Shown: positions 10,808 to 22,600 of the stretch, one piece after another
How positions within the stretch are numbered: position 1 is the stretch's first letter
Layout of the letters: every line of letters begins with the position of its first letter
Source of the DNA: Leptodactylus fallax
Taxonomy: Eukaryota; Chordata; Amphibia; Anura; Leptodactylidae
Assembly: GCA_947044405.1 (NCBI GenBank)
Contig: CAMRHE010000166.1
Location: 496,001-560,000, forward strand
Direction of reading: 5' to 3'
Length of the DNA stretch: 64,000 nt
Translations under genes and position numbers: made by a program
Notes under the pieces: generated by a model
What the model saw: only the letters and a program-made list of their open reading frames with translations
What the model was told of the DNA's origin: nothing
Databases searched by the model: none

Positions 10808-12374
10808 CAGTCATGGCCAAAAGTTTTGAGAATGATACAAATATTAATTTTTACAAAGTCTACTGCTTCAGTTTTTCTAATGGCAATTTGCATATACTCC
10901 AGAATGTTATAAAGAGTGATCAGCTTAACAGTAATTACTTGCAAAGTCAATATTTGCCTAGAAAATGAACTTTATCCCCCAAAACACATTTCAACATCAT
11001 TGCAGCCCTGCCTTAAAAGGACCACCTAACATCGTTTCAGTGATTGCTCCATTAACACAGGTGTGGGTGTTGATGAGGACAGGGCTGGAGATCAATCTGT
11101 CATGATTAAGTAAGAATGACACCACTGGACACTTTAAAAGGAGGCTGGTGCTTGCCATCATTGTTTCTCTTCTGTTAACCATGGTTATCTCTAAAGAAAC
11201 ACGTGCAGTCATCATTGCACTGCACAAAAATGGCCTAACTGGGAAGAGTATTGCAGCTAGAAAGATTGCACCTCAGTCAACAATCTATCGCATCATCAAG
11301 AACTTCAAGGAGAGAGGTTCCATTGGTGCCAAAAAGGCTCCAGGGCGCCCAAGAAAGACCAGCAAGCGGCAGGACCGTCTCTTAAAAGTGTTTCAGCTGC
11401 GGGATCGGGCTACCAGCAGTGCAGAGCTTGCTGAGGAATGGCAGCAGGCAGGTGTGAGTGCATCTGCACGCACTGTGAGGCGGAGACTCTTGGAGCAAGG
11501 CCTGGTCTCAAGGAGGGCAGCAAAGAAGCCACTTCTCTCCAGAAAAAACATCAGGGACAGACTGATATTCTGCAAAAGGTACAGGGAGTGGACTGCTGAG
11601 GACTGGGGGAAAGTCATTTTCTCTGATGAATCCCCTTTTCGATTGTTTGGAACATCTGGAAAACAGCTTATTCGGAGAAGAAGAGGTGAGCGCTACCACC
11701 AGTCTTGTCTCATGCCAACTGTAAAGCATCCTGAAACCATTCATGTGTGGGGTTGCTTCTCAGCCAAGGGAATCGGCTCTCTCACAGTCTTGCCTAAAAA
11801 CACAGCCATGAATAAAGAATGGTACCAGAATGTCCTCCAAGAGCAACTTCTCCCAACCGTCCAAGAGCAGTTTGGCGCTCAACAATGCCTTTTCCAGCAT
11901 GATGGAGCACCTTGCCATAAAGCAAAGGTGATAACTAAATGGCTCAGGGAACAAAACATAGAGATTTTGGGTCCATGGCCTGGAAACTCCCCAGATCTTA
12001 ATCCCATTGAGAACTTGTGGTCAATCATCAAGAGACGGGTGGACAAACAAAAACCAACAAATTCAGACAAAATTAAAGCATTGATTCTGCAAGAATGGAC
12101 TGCTATCAGTCAGGATTTGGTCCAGAAGTTGATTGAGAGCATGCCAGGGAGAATTGCAGAGGTCCTGAAGAAGAAGGGTCAACACTGCAAATATTGACTT
12201 GCTGCATTAACTCATTCTAACTGTCAATATAAGCTTCTGTTACTCATAATATGAATGCAATTCTATTTCTGTATGTGATAAAAACATCTGACAAACACAC
12301 ATAAAAACCAGAGGGCAGCAGATCATGTGAAAATAGAATATTTGTGTCATTCTCAAAACTTTTGGCCATGACTG
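10808..12374 (+). mobile_element. Tc1/mariner transposon, DD35E type, apparently intact
   Basis: The 1,567-bp element has 38-bp terminal inverted repeats starting CAGTCATGGCCAAAAGTTTT (10808-10845 and 12337-12374), with one mismatch seen, and TA on both sides (10806-10807 and 12375-12376). It encodes one uninterrupted transposase. Ends, target duplication and ORF are all intact, so it may be recently active. The spacing of catalytic residues (see CDS) puts it with DD35E elements such as the vertebrate Traveler group rather than classical DD34E Tc1; that placement is inference. Confidence 0.92.
11181..12197 (+). CDS. Tc1-like DD35E transposase
   Basis: The 338-residue protein is the usual length for Tc1 transposases. 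The start ATG at 11181 opens MVISKETR; an upstream in-frame extension lacks ATG. It has an N-terminal paired-like helix-turn-helix (about residues 10-50), a GRPRK AT-hook-like linker near residue 54, a second DNA-binding helical region, and the DDE catalytic core. Catalytic residues visible are D in IFSDESPF, D in FQHDGAPCHKAK and E in NPIENLW. Thirty-five residues separate the second D from E, against 34 in the other Tc1 copies of this window. The enzyme cuts at the terminal repeats and inserts at TA. No internal stop or shift is present. Confidence 0.93.
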   Translation: MVISKETRAVIIALHKNGLTGKSIAARKIAPQSTIYRIIKNFKERGSIGAKKAPGRPRKTSKRQDRLLKVFQLRDRATSSAELAEEWQQAGVSASARTVRRRLLEQGLVSRRAAKKPLLSRKNIRDRLIFCKRYREWTAEDWGKVIFSDESPFRLFGTSGKQLIRRRRGERYHQSCLMPTVKHPETIHVWGCFSAKGIGSLTVLPKNTAMNKEWYQNVLQEQLLPTVQEQFGAQQCLFQHDGAPCHKAKVITKWLREQNIEILGPWPGNSPDLNPIENLWSIIKRRVDKQKPTNSDKIKALILQEWTAISQDLVQKLIESMPGRIAEVLKKKGQHCKY

Positions 12375-12442
12375 TAGAATCCAATTTTTAAAAAAACATG
12401 TACCTTTTTTTTTTTTTTTTTTTCTCTCAATGCCACCTGCAC

Positions 12443-13047
12443 TAATCAAGCCCTTACTTAAAGCGCTAGTATCATGAGAGGGGCACACTTTGTGCCTGCT
12501 CCATGATCTAGCGTGGTAAGTCTAAACCTTCATCTCCATATCCATTTAGTTATTCATTATATGCTTTTAAGGTCACATTTACCTATTTATTTGTCTATAT
12601 TTCACATCAACTCTGTATTTTTTTTTTTTTTTTTTTCTCTCTCAATGCCACCTGCACTAATCAAGCTCTTATTTAAAGCGCTAGTATCATGAGGGGCACA
12701 CTTTGTGCCTGCTCCATGATCTAGCGTGGTAAGTCTAAACTTTCATCCCCATATCCATTTAGTTATTCATTATATGCTTTTAAGGTCACATTTATCTATC
12801 TATTTATTTGTTTATATTTCACATCAACTCTGTATATATCAAATCAGTAGTTGCTTCTACAAACATTATATCCACTATTTAGTCTACTTTAAGTGTATTT
12901 CTCATTTAACCCTACAAACATTTACAATCAATTATTAGGATTATCATTACATATCTATTTACCTGATGTTCCATTTATTTGCTCATGTACCCATGATTTA
13001 TCCATTGAATTATTTATTTATTGCTCATTCATCTAACCATCCATGTA

Positions 13048-13094
<47 letters not shown>

Positions 13095-14024
13095 ATTCAT
13101 TTCCTGCTTATTATCCATTTTTTCATCAACTATCCTTCACTCCATTTTTTATCAACTATCCCATCCCTATCCTAATTATTTATTGTATCAATTAGATATA
13201 CTCTCACACTCCACCACCTTTTATAAACAACCAGATGTATTGACTACTCATTCATCTATTGTATGTCACAACCATATCCCTCCCCCCTTCTTTTCATTTA
13301 TTACAATTATTTCCTAGACGTATTCATATATATCCCCCTATTCTATTATTACCCACCTAATCATCTAATCTTGGTACCATATATATCCTCCATCTCCTCT
13401 TTCTCATTAACTATAACCATTTTTCATATCTATCTAACCCATATTTGTTCTTATAACAATCCATTTACTTTTCATTTTACTTATTTATACATTAACCATT
13501 TGTTGATTGCCACCATATGTGTACATTTATATGTGTGCTGGGATATGTGTGTACATAGATGCATACATGTATGTGTGTGTGTGTCTATGTATATACATGT
13601 AGATTGTTTCTTTTGTATAACAATGTGTTATTATATCTTATATTATTTATTATACATTATACTATACCACTGTTTTATTCGATTCTTATCTAGTTGGCCT
13701 GATGAAGACGTCAGTTAAGACGTCGAAACGCGTTGCCATACTTTATATCGCCACCTTGTGGAGTAACATTGTGATCCAATAAAAAAAGTTTCATTTTAAT
13801 ACATGTCTGGCTGATTAAGTAGCGCTCATACATACCCTGTTTTTTTACTACTTTACTATTTGCACTACCACTGTCCTACAGACAGGTGGTCCCAGGGGGA
13901 GCAGCAACTTGCCAGACTCTGTCTCTCTTTTTACCATACTTAATCCTGAGGCATTACTATCCAGGTCCCCACAGGACCACCAGAGGCGCCAGTGTGGTAA
14001 TAAAACCTTTTTCTTTTTATTATT
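12443..14024 (+). repeat. Right pLTR of the PLE
   Basis: About 1.58 kb downstream of the PLE stop. Positions 12443-13858 mirror the left arm; 13859-14024 is present only here and ends at the target duplication. At the inner edge a roughly 215-bp unit (T run, TCTCTCAATGCCACCTGC and onward, including GGCACACTTTGTGCC) is repeated in tandem at about 12404-12617 and 12618-12838. A (TA)n tract lies at 13050-13092 and the hammerhead at 13695-13738. Short ORFs here are not credible genes. Confidence 0.85.
13695..13738 (+). ncRNA. Hammerhead ribozyme motif, right arm
   Basis: Stem I strand TGGC (13695-13698), CTGATGA (13699-13705), extra A 13706, stem II GACGTC 13707-13712 with GACGTC 13719-13724, GAAA 13725-13728, CGCGT, predicted cleavage after T13734, then stem I partner GCCA 13735-13738. 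The core is complete. An extra A after the CUGAUGA box is tolerated in at least one natural viroid hammerhead. It lies downstream of and on the same strand as the PLE ORF, so cleavage could define an RNA end. Whether stem I is long enough without tertiary contacts is unknown. Confidence 0.75.
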
Positions 14025-14036
14025 CAGTTCTTACTT
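14025..14036. repeat. Target site duplication, right copy
   Basis: CAGTTCTTACTT, identical to 242-253. It fixes the right end of the PLE at 14024, 166 bases beyond the end of the inverted-repeat match. Confidence 0.8.
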
Positions 14037-16500
14037 TGCTTCATTAATAATATTCTGCTAGAAACACAGAGTGTTTCACTTTGATATGTCATCATGAGGA
14101 TCTGTGACAGTAAGCACTATGGTAACTTCAACATTAGTGCCATTCAAGTTTCTTTCAATTTTCCCAAAAAAATATCTTAACTTGTAAAAGAAGCTGAAGA
14201 AATCGTTGTTCTATGTGCCATCTTAGCAGACATCTGAGAAGAAACTTCTCTTTATTTCTGTGCCTGAAGCAAAGATACATACTATATGATATGATGTCTT
14301 AAAGGACTACAATTCTGCTTAGATCTTCTTATTGACAGCTCTAAGGTAATAAGCAAAGAAAATTGTATAAATTCAATCATTAATTTAAAAAAATGCCCCT
14401 CTCCCTCAAAAAAACTGTTGGATGGAGCTTATTTTCCAAGGATACAGCTAGAAAGACTCCCCCAAAGCAGTGAAAAAGGGGGACATGACTTTGAGGTGGA
14501 CCTTTAACTTCTGCAGTGTTATCTGTAACTCTTAAAGACTCTACTATGTCCCCCTGTACTGACACCACTCTGCCTTCACTTGCATACTTCCTTTCCCAGC
14601 AGGCCTAGGTGTCTTGTTACTCTTGGAATGTATTCACTTTTCTTGTCCGGATCTGTTGCATGCAAGCACTCTGTCTTATTTCTGTCATAGTTCGGACACA
14701 AGCTACCAATCTCAGACCATTTCAAAAGGGAGTGGCCTGATGAACTTCCTCCAGATCTCCATATGGGGGTTGAAGGGTGAAATAGGGAGTCTGCTAAAAC
14801 TACACCCTTAGAGTCAGCCGAAGCCAAACTGGTTTGGCAAAAATAGTGGGTTTGCGATCTACTGGCTGTTACAGTGGGAGAATCAACTCTCACTGCATAA
14901 GGTGGTGCAGATGGTAGAGGTCTGAGTAACAAAAGCAGTGCTCCAGGGAGCTGAAGGCCCACCCCCAGCGTACTAACTTACTTATTTACATATTGTTTCA
15001 AAGTAGTTTTTCATAGCAAAGGTATGTTGTTTATGACTCTAATGTGCTCATGTAGATATATATTTTTGTGGTAAATGAATCTGTAGAATTACTTATTGAA
15101 ATTTTTGTTTCGGTTTTAGGACTCCGGTGGGTGATCATATCAGTAATTGACAATAATTTCTATAGAAGTGTGCATGCAGTCACTGAGTAGGACCACCCAC
15201 TGGAATCTGAAGCCAAGTATAGTTTCCTATAAAGGACCTTTTTACACTGAGCAATTGTTGGGATGAACAGTCACACAAATAATTATTCAGAATGTATTAC
15301 TGGCTATTTGGCTATTTGGTTTGACTTGTTTAGTCCCTTTTTAATAGCTTTTATCTAAAAATCTATATCTTTAAGTAACACTAAGTTCATGGCTTCAAAT
15401 TAAAAAATTAAGACTAAGGTCCCACATGGCAAAATGCAGCTAAAAAACGCAGTAAAAAGTGCAGCAAAAGTGTGTTGCATTTTTGCAGTTCTTTTTTTTC
15501 AATAATGTGTGGATGAGATTAATGAAATCTCCTTCACTTTCCTAGTACTGTAAATTGCAGCATTTTTTTTTTCTGCTCTGTTTCGAAACATAGAGCTTTA
15601 GCCTTAGAGTGAATGTTATAAAAAAAATGTTACATGTGGCATATTTTATAAACTGTCACAGGTTTGGTTTGCAAGTTGAGTGTTCAAGTGTAGATTGCAG
15701 GTAAGTTAACTTATTTTAACTCATAGAAGATGTTGATCCTCACGGTAGTAGAAAGACTGAGCACTGAAAGTGGATTTAATAATGGTAGTTGTCATCCATA
15801 TGTGGCGTGGTTAAGCACAGGAGTATTAATCTTAGGGTTTGTACGGTCATTAGTGTCCTAAGTATGTAATGTTTGTTAAAACTTTTGAGTCTTTTGTCAA
15901 GTCTATATTTATTCCTCTGTTCTATGCACTGTCTGAATACGCTCCCAATAAAGCCCATTTAAACTCACTAATTATAATTTGCTCATTTCTCAGCAATTAA
16001 TTGGTCGGTGTTATTTAGGTTGACCAGGAAGTATGGAAATGCTTCAAAGAGAAGAAAATTCTTGTCTTGCATTGATGACATGCCATACATTCACATGACG
16101 GCTGCGGCCAGTCAGTAATTTCAACAGTGATGCTGGCATGTACCATAGAAAGGTTTCTGATGCCAGTGAATGGCTGCAAAAGTCACATGAATGTCCATCA
16201 TTATTTGCAGTACAAGTCATCAAAGACTAGTAAGGACATTCACTGTGCTAAGGAGGGTTTTCTATTATTTGAAAGTATTACTTGCTCTTAAAAACATCTG
16301 TTAAATCCTGTACAACCCTGTTAACAAACAAGATGATCAACAACAGAACTATTGTGACCAATAACACCAAAATACTATGACTAAATAATACCATCATGCC
16401 ATGTCTAGAAAAAAATCACAATGACATGACAATAGCATGCTTAGATAATGCCACTGAATAAAAAATATTACACAAATACCAAAATTACCAACTTACAGTA
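14037..16500. other. No gene recognised
   Basis: AT-rich sequence without a convincing coding frame. Around 15415-15600 the wording (CCCACATGGCAAAATGCAGC and following) resembles a GCAG-rich dispersed repeat seen again in other forms at 36628-36905 and 59158-59360. The open frame on the minus strand at 14576-14962 has no recognisable domain and is probably chance. Confidence 0.5.
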
Positions 16501-17007
16501 ACTGAATATCACCTTTATACTGAGACCATACCGTGATCGTAACATCCCTGTTCACATGGAGTTTGTGCCAACTCCCATGTCAAATGCTCTGATAATCCAC
16601 ACCACATGTATGTGAAAGGGGTTTCTGCTGTTTCTGTTCTTTATGCACGACCAAATGACTGGGCCGATCCTCACCAAATTTGGCACACAGGTATATCAGG
16701 TGTCCGGGAAGATTTTAGACTGGGTCTCAGCTCTCTAGGACGTACCGTTCCTGAGACACAGTATTCCCAAAAAATGACCTGCATTAGCTAATACAAGCCT
16801 GCAAGTCTTTCACTCATATTCCAGCTGCCATACACATGGTCACATGTCCCTTATCAGCCAATAGAAGCTCGCAGGCGCTTAGTCTCCATAGGCACACAGC
16901 TTTACACCAGGTTTCCATAGCAACCAAGTTATTTATGACCTTTATTAGTCAATAGCAGTTCGTAGGTCCTTAAATATTCAGTCATATCATGTGTATCAGC
17001 CAATATA

Positions 17008-18500
17008 CAGTGCCTTGCGAAAGTATTCGGCCCCCTTGAACTTTTCAACCTTTTGCCACATTTCAGGCTTCAAACATAAAGATATAAAATTTTTTGGTGA
17101 AGAATCAACAACAAGTGGGACACAATTGTGAAGTGGAACGAAATTTATTGGTTATTTTAAACTTTTGTAAAAAATAAAAAACTGAAAAGTGGGGTGTGCA
17201 ATATTATTCGGCCCCTTTACTTTCAGTGCAGCAAACTCACTCCAGAAGTTCAGTGAGGATTTCTGAATGATGCAATGTTGTCCTAAATGACTGATGATGA
17301 TAAATATAATCCACCAGTGTGTAATCAAGTCTCCGTATAAATGCACCTGCTCTGTGATAGTCTCAGGGTTCTGTTTAAAGCGCAGAGAGCATCATGAAGA
17401 CCAAGGAACACACCAGGCAGGTCCGTGATACTGTTGGAGAAGTTTAAAGCCGAATTTGGATACAAAAAGATTTCCCAAACTTTAAACATCCCAAGGAGCA
17501 CTGTGCAAGCGATCATATTGAAATGGAAGGAGTATCAGACCACTGCAAATCTGCCAAGACCCTGCCGTCCCTCTAAACTTTCATCTCAAACAAGGAGAAG
17601 ACTGATCAGAGATGCAGCCAAGAGGCCCATGATCACTCTGGATGAACTGCAGAGATCTACAGCTGAGGTGGGAGAGTCTGTCCATAGGACAACAATCAGT
17701 CATACACTGCACAAATCTGGCCTTTATGGAAGAGTGGCAAGAAGAAAGCCATTTCTCAAAGATATCCATAAAAAGTCTCGTTTAAAGTTTGCCACAAGCC
17801 ACCTGGGAGACACACCAAACATGTGGAAGAAGGTGTTCTGGTCAGATGAAACCAAAATCAAACTTTTTGGCCACAATGCAAAACGATATGTTTGGCGTAA
17901 AAGCAACAGCTCATCACCCTGAACACACCATCCCCACTGTCAAACATGGTGGTGGCAGCATCATGGTTCGGAGATTTATCTTCCAACAAGACAATGATCC
18001 CAAACATAAAGCAAAATCTACAATGGAATGGTTCACAAATAAACGTATCCAGGTGTTAGAATGGCCAAGTCAAAGTCCAGACCTGAATCCAATCGAGAGT
18101 CTGTGGAAAGAGCTGAAAACTGCTGTTCACAAACGCTCTCCATCCAACCTCACTGAGCCCGAGCTGTTTTCCAAGGAAGAATGGGCAAGAATTTCAGTCT
18201 CTCGATGTGCAAAACTGATAGAGACATACCCCAAGCGACTTGCAGCTGTAATCGCTGCAAAAGGTGGCGCTACAAAGTATTAATTTAAGGGGGCCGAATA
18301 ATTTGGCACGCCCCACTTTTCAGTTTTTTATTTTTTACAAAAGTTTAAAATATCCAATAATTTTCGTTCCACTTCACGATTGTGTCCCACTTGTTGATTC
18401 TTCACCAAAAAATTAAAATTTTATATCCTTATGTTTGAAGCCTGAAATGTGGCAAAAGGTTGAAAAGTTCAAGGGGGCCGAATACTTTCTCAAGGCACTG
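17008..18500 (+). mobile_element. Tc1 transposon (DD34E), defective
   Basis: Long terminal inverted repeats begin CAGTGCCTTGCGAAAGTATT and end with their near-complement AATACTTTCTCAAGGCACTG. TA flanks both ends (17006-17007, 18501-18502). The repeats are over 80 bp with some divergence. The transposase has a frameshift and an internal deletion, so the copy is not autonomous. Confidence 0.9.
17394..18283 (+). pseudogene. Tc1 transposase (broken)
   Basis: ATG at 17394 opens MKTKEHTRQ and a shift near 17440 moves it into the frame 17425-17922, which has the helix-turn-helix and the first catalytic D in FWSDETKIKLF. A second shift near 17920 leads to a frame ending at 18283 with D in [11 protein letters not shown] and E in NPIESLW (34 residues apart). 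Between HGGGSIMV and RFIFQQ about 50 residues usual for the family are missing, so the catalytic domain is internally deleted. Confidence 0.88.
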
Positions 18501-18563
18501 TAATTTAATTTACCAGGTTTCCATAACAACACAGCCATAATTAGACTGTACCTATACTAAACT

Positions 18564-19305
18564 CAGTGGCATAACTAGGAATGGCTGGGCCCCAAGGCGC
18601 ACATTTGACATGGGCCTCCCCCCCCCCCCGGCAACCACCCCCCGCACAAACCACATTCCTGCACACTGTATTATGCCCCATAGTGGCCTCTGCACACAGT
18701 ATTATGCCCCACTTTGGACCACCCATGAACAATTATTATACTCTGGGGTCTGAAAAGACCCAGGGGAGGAAACAAACATAAAACAATGCTACTTACCTCA
18801 CCCTGGCTCTGGCGCACTCCCCGCTACCTCTACCTGTGACCAGATGTCATGTAAGCCAAGCATGTGTCGAGACGCATAATGATGTCGGACTGGTCCACCG
18901 ACGTCTGGGACGTCACCAAGGAGGCCCAAAGCCTGCTGGAGCGCAGAAGAGTTAAGTTACAGTGTTTTTTATGTTCCCTCACCTCCTCTAGGCCTCTGAT
19001 CATTATACTCTGGGGTCTGAAAAGACCCCAGAGTATATTGATAGCAGTGTTTGTGGGGTTCACGGACCACGGCCTTACTTACCGATCCCTGCTCCTGCTC
19101 ACAGCCACCTCCACAGAAGCTGAAGCGCAGGCGACCGTGAGCAGGAACGGGGAAGTAAATAGGGCCCGTTACCTGCTGGTGTTACAACAGCAGGTAACGG
19201 CCTATTAAAAAAAAAAAAAAAAACATAAGGGGCCCACCGAGTCCCCCTAATGTCCCGGGCTCTGTGGCAGCCACTACCTCTGTTATCCCAGTATTTATGC
19301 CACTG
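18564..19305. mobile_element. Small non-autonomous DNA transposon with palindromes
   Basis: Ends are inverted: CAGTGGCATAA at 18564 and TTATGCCACTG ending 19305. They resemble hAT termini, but I see only ACT on both sides rather than an 8-bp duplication. Inside are two units of the TATTATGCCCC minisatellite (18659-18720), an ACTCTGGGGTCT palindrome (about 18996-19036) with a damaged partner near 18735, and a second palindrome around GTTACCTGCTG (about 19163-19203). The same modules recur at 47762-48790 with about 21 minisatellite units. No coding capacity. Confidence 0.6.
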
Positions 19306-19687
19306 ACTGGGCATTGATAGCCACATGCACACAGCTGCACTCCATGTTTCCATAAAAACCCAGCCATTTTTCTTCACTGCTGTAGGTCAGCTTTAAAGGG
19401 GCAGGATGCTGTGGATGACACTGTTACACAAGGTCACATACACACAGCTTTACTTCAGGTTTTCCATAACAACCGATCGCAGGTTTTTCACTGATATTCA
19501 AACTCAGATACTGTACATCAGATCACATTATGCTTATGGACCAATGGAAAATCGCAGGTTCTTCAGTCTTGACATACACTCAGCTTTACACCAGTTTTCC
19601 ACAGCAACCAAGCTATTTATGACCTGTATGAGTAAATAGCAGTTCGCAGGTCCTTAAATATTCAGTTGTATGACGTGCATCAGCCAA

Positions 19688-22600
19688 TAATAATAATAAT
19701 AATAATAACTTTATTTATATAGCGCCAACATATTCCGTAGCACTTTACAAATCAGAGGACACATGAACAGACAATATGAGACATTACAATGTGACAAAGA
19801 AATAAACATATCAAACCATAGGAGTGAGGGCCCTGCTCACAAGAGCTTACATTCTATGAAGAGATAGGGGGACACAAGAGGTCAGAGGGCTTGTTTGCTA
19901 CCATGGTCCAGCCATCTTTTAATAGAAAAGGTTGTGTAATTGAAGCTGTATGAACCCGTCACCAGCCAGTATCTGTGAATAAACAGATACTAAGTGCAAG
20001 TAGTGCAGTGTAACTTCTAGAAGGAGAGGACAGGATCTGAGGAACAGAGGAGGAAGGATAAAAGTTGTTAATGTTCTACACCTCCACACACTACACTGTG
20101 ATTAGGGCACATGATAAGCCTGACCATACAGATGTGATTTTAGGGCAGTTTTGAAGCTGCTGTAGTTGGGGATTAATCAGATTGTCTTGGGTAAAGCATT
20201 CCAGAGCACTGCTGCAGCTTGATAAAAGTCTTGGAGACGGGAGTGGGATGATCGGATAACAGGGGATGCAAGTCTAAGGTCATTGGCAGAACGGAGAGGA
20301 CAGTTAGGGCGGTAGACAGTGACGAGAGAGGAGATATAGGGTGGCGCAGCGCTATGGATGGAATTGTGGGTCAGTGTGATAATTTTATATTGTATTCTGT
20401 GATTGATGGGCAACCAATACAGCGACTGTATTGTATTGTAGCAAGGTAGATGCGTCTGTGTACCGGTTTGACAGAAAGATGAGTCTGGGGGCCACATTCA
20501 GGACAGATTGCAGTGGGGAGAGTTTAGCAAGAGGAAGCCCAATTAGATGAGAATTGCAGTAAAGAAGACTAGAGAGAATCAGAGCGACAATGAGGGTTTT
20601 TGATGTTTCCACAGTGAGAAAAGGGCAAATTCTAGAGATGTTTTTAAGGTGCAGGTGGCAAGAGTGTGCAAGTGTCTGAATATGTGGGGTAAAGATGAGA
20701 TCTGAATCAAATACAACCCCCAGACAGCGGGCATGCTGCCTCAGGGTAATAGTAAGTCCACAGGCAGAAATGGAGATATCAGGGTTAGGTTGGTTAGTAG
20801 ATGGAGGCAACACAAGAAGTTCGGTTTTTGAAAGATTCAATTTCAGATAAAGAGAAGACATGATGATAGAGAGCGCAGAGAGACAGTCACTGGTGTTCTG
20901 TAGTAGTGCAGGAGTGATGATTTGGTATTGAAAGCCAAATTTGCAAATGGTTTGTCCAACTGGGGCTGTATACAGAAAAAAGAGGAGGGGACCTAGGACT
21001 GAGCCTTGAGGAACCCCAATCACAAGGGGCAGAAGAGAAGAAATCGCACCAGCGAATGATACACTAAATGATCGGTCAGAGAGATAGGAAGAAAACCAAG
21101 AGAGAGCGTTATCCCTGAGGCCAATAGAATGTAGCATAGTGAGAAGGAGTTGGTGGTCTACAGTGTCAAATGCTGCTGAGAGATCCAGAAGAATAAGTAG
21201 CAAATAGTTCCCTTTAGATTTAGCTGTCAAGAGATCGTTGGAGACCTTTGTGAGGGCCGTTTCTGTAGAGTGTAGTGCACGAAAGCCTAATTGTAATGGG
21301 TCCAGAAGAGAGTTAGCAGAGAGATAGCGGATTAGGCGGGAGTAGACCAAGCGTTCCAGGAGTTTAGAGATGAAGGGGAGGTTAGAGACAGGTCGGTAGT
21401 TAGCAGCACAAGATGAGTCAAGGGAGGGTTTTTTTCAGTAGTGGGGTTATGACAGCATGTTTGAAGGAGGAGAGAAAGATTCCAGAAGAAAGAGAGAGGT
21501 TAAAAATAGTAAGGTGAGTTTTAACAGTAGGGGACATAGACCGGAGGAGTTGTGACGGGATAGGATCATTTGTGCAAGTAGTGGGGTGAGAAGAAGAAAG
21601 GAGCTGGGAGACTTCTTCTTCTGTTACCGGGTCAAATAATGAGAGTTCACAATGAGGAGCAAGGGGGGGAAGGGGACTGAAGACACTTGGAGAATGGGTT
21701 ATTTCCTGACAGATGTTGTCGATTTTGTCTTTAAAGTACGTGGCCATGTCTTGAGCACTGAGGTCTGTGACAGATGCCCGCACCTTCAGCCTGAGAAGGA
21801 AGTAAAAGGTGTCAAAGAGTCATTTAGGGTTATTGGAGAGAGAAGAGATGAGAGAGGTGAAGTAAGCTTGTTTGGCGAGGTGAAGGGCGAGGCTATGAGC
21901 ATAAACTTGAAGTGAAGAAAATCTGCAGATGTGTGATATTTTCGTTATAACCGTTCAGCACATCTTGAGCATCGCTGAAGAAAACGTGTTTGAGAAGTGT
22001 GCCAAGGTTGTTGGTGTCTGTGTTGGGATTTTTGGATGGTCAAAGGTGCTACTTTATCCAGGGTGGTTTTGAGAGTGTCATTGTAGTGTTTGGTGGCCAG
22101 TTCAGGAAAGGATAGAGAAGAGATGAGCGACAGTGATGACTGTAGGGTGTCTGAGAGGTGCTGTGTGTTTACAGCCTGTAGATTTCTGCATGTGCGGTAG
22201 GTCAGTGTGTTTTGTGAAGGACCGGAAGCTTTGATGTTAAAGGAAAGAAGGTTATGGTCAGAAATTGGTAGGTGAGCGTTAGTAAAGTCAGAGAAAGAAC
22301 AGAGCCGTAAGAAGACCAGATCTAGGATATTACCATCTTTGTGTGTGGGAGAAGAAGTAAGCTGAGACAGACCAAGAAAGGCGGTTAGTGATAGAAAGCG
22401 AGAGGCAGATTGAGAGACAGGGGTGTTAATGGAATGGTAAAGTCACCCATAATGAGAGTAGGAATTTCACAGGATAGGAATTTTGGAAGCCATGAAGAAA
22501 AGTGATCTAAGAACTGGTAGGGTGAACCAGGGGGACGGTCGACGACAGCTACTCACAAGGAGAAAGGGTGGAAGAGTCTGATTGTGTGGACCTCGAAAGA

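Larger units (their letters stand above)
254..14024 (+). mobile_element. Penelope-like element (PLE) with nested DIRS and Tc1
   Basis: The element consists of an inverted, truncated pLTR (254-1663), a + strand ORF with a reverse transcriptase (RT; YIDD motif) and a C-terminal GIY-YIG nuclease, and a forward pLTR (12443-14024). The RT motif order, the GIY-YIG tail and terminal repeats that may lie inverted are PLE hallmarks. A DIRS element (5167-10466) splits RT from nuclease, and a Tc1 element (10808-12374) lies five codons before the stop. Removing both leaves about 6.9 kb. The ORF is broken by stops and frameshifts, several in homopolymers. A 12-bp duplication flanks the block. Known of the family: PLEs copy through RNA and their pLTRs often carry hammerhead ribozymes, as seen here. 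Confidence 0.88.

Noticed and set aside
14576..14962. 128-codon minus-strand ORF
   Set aside because: No domain, no splice context and no paralogue seen; length is compatible with chance.
18564..19305. Firm hAT assignment
   Set aside because: Termini look hAT-like, but no 8-bp duplication is visible, so only a generic DNA-transposon call is supported.
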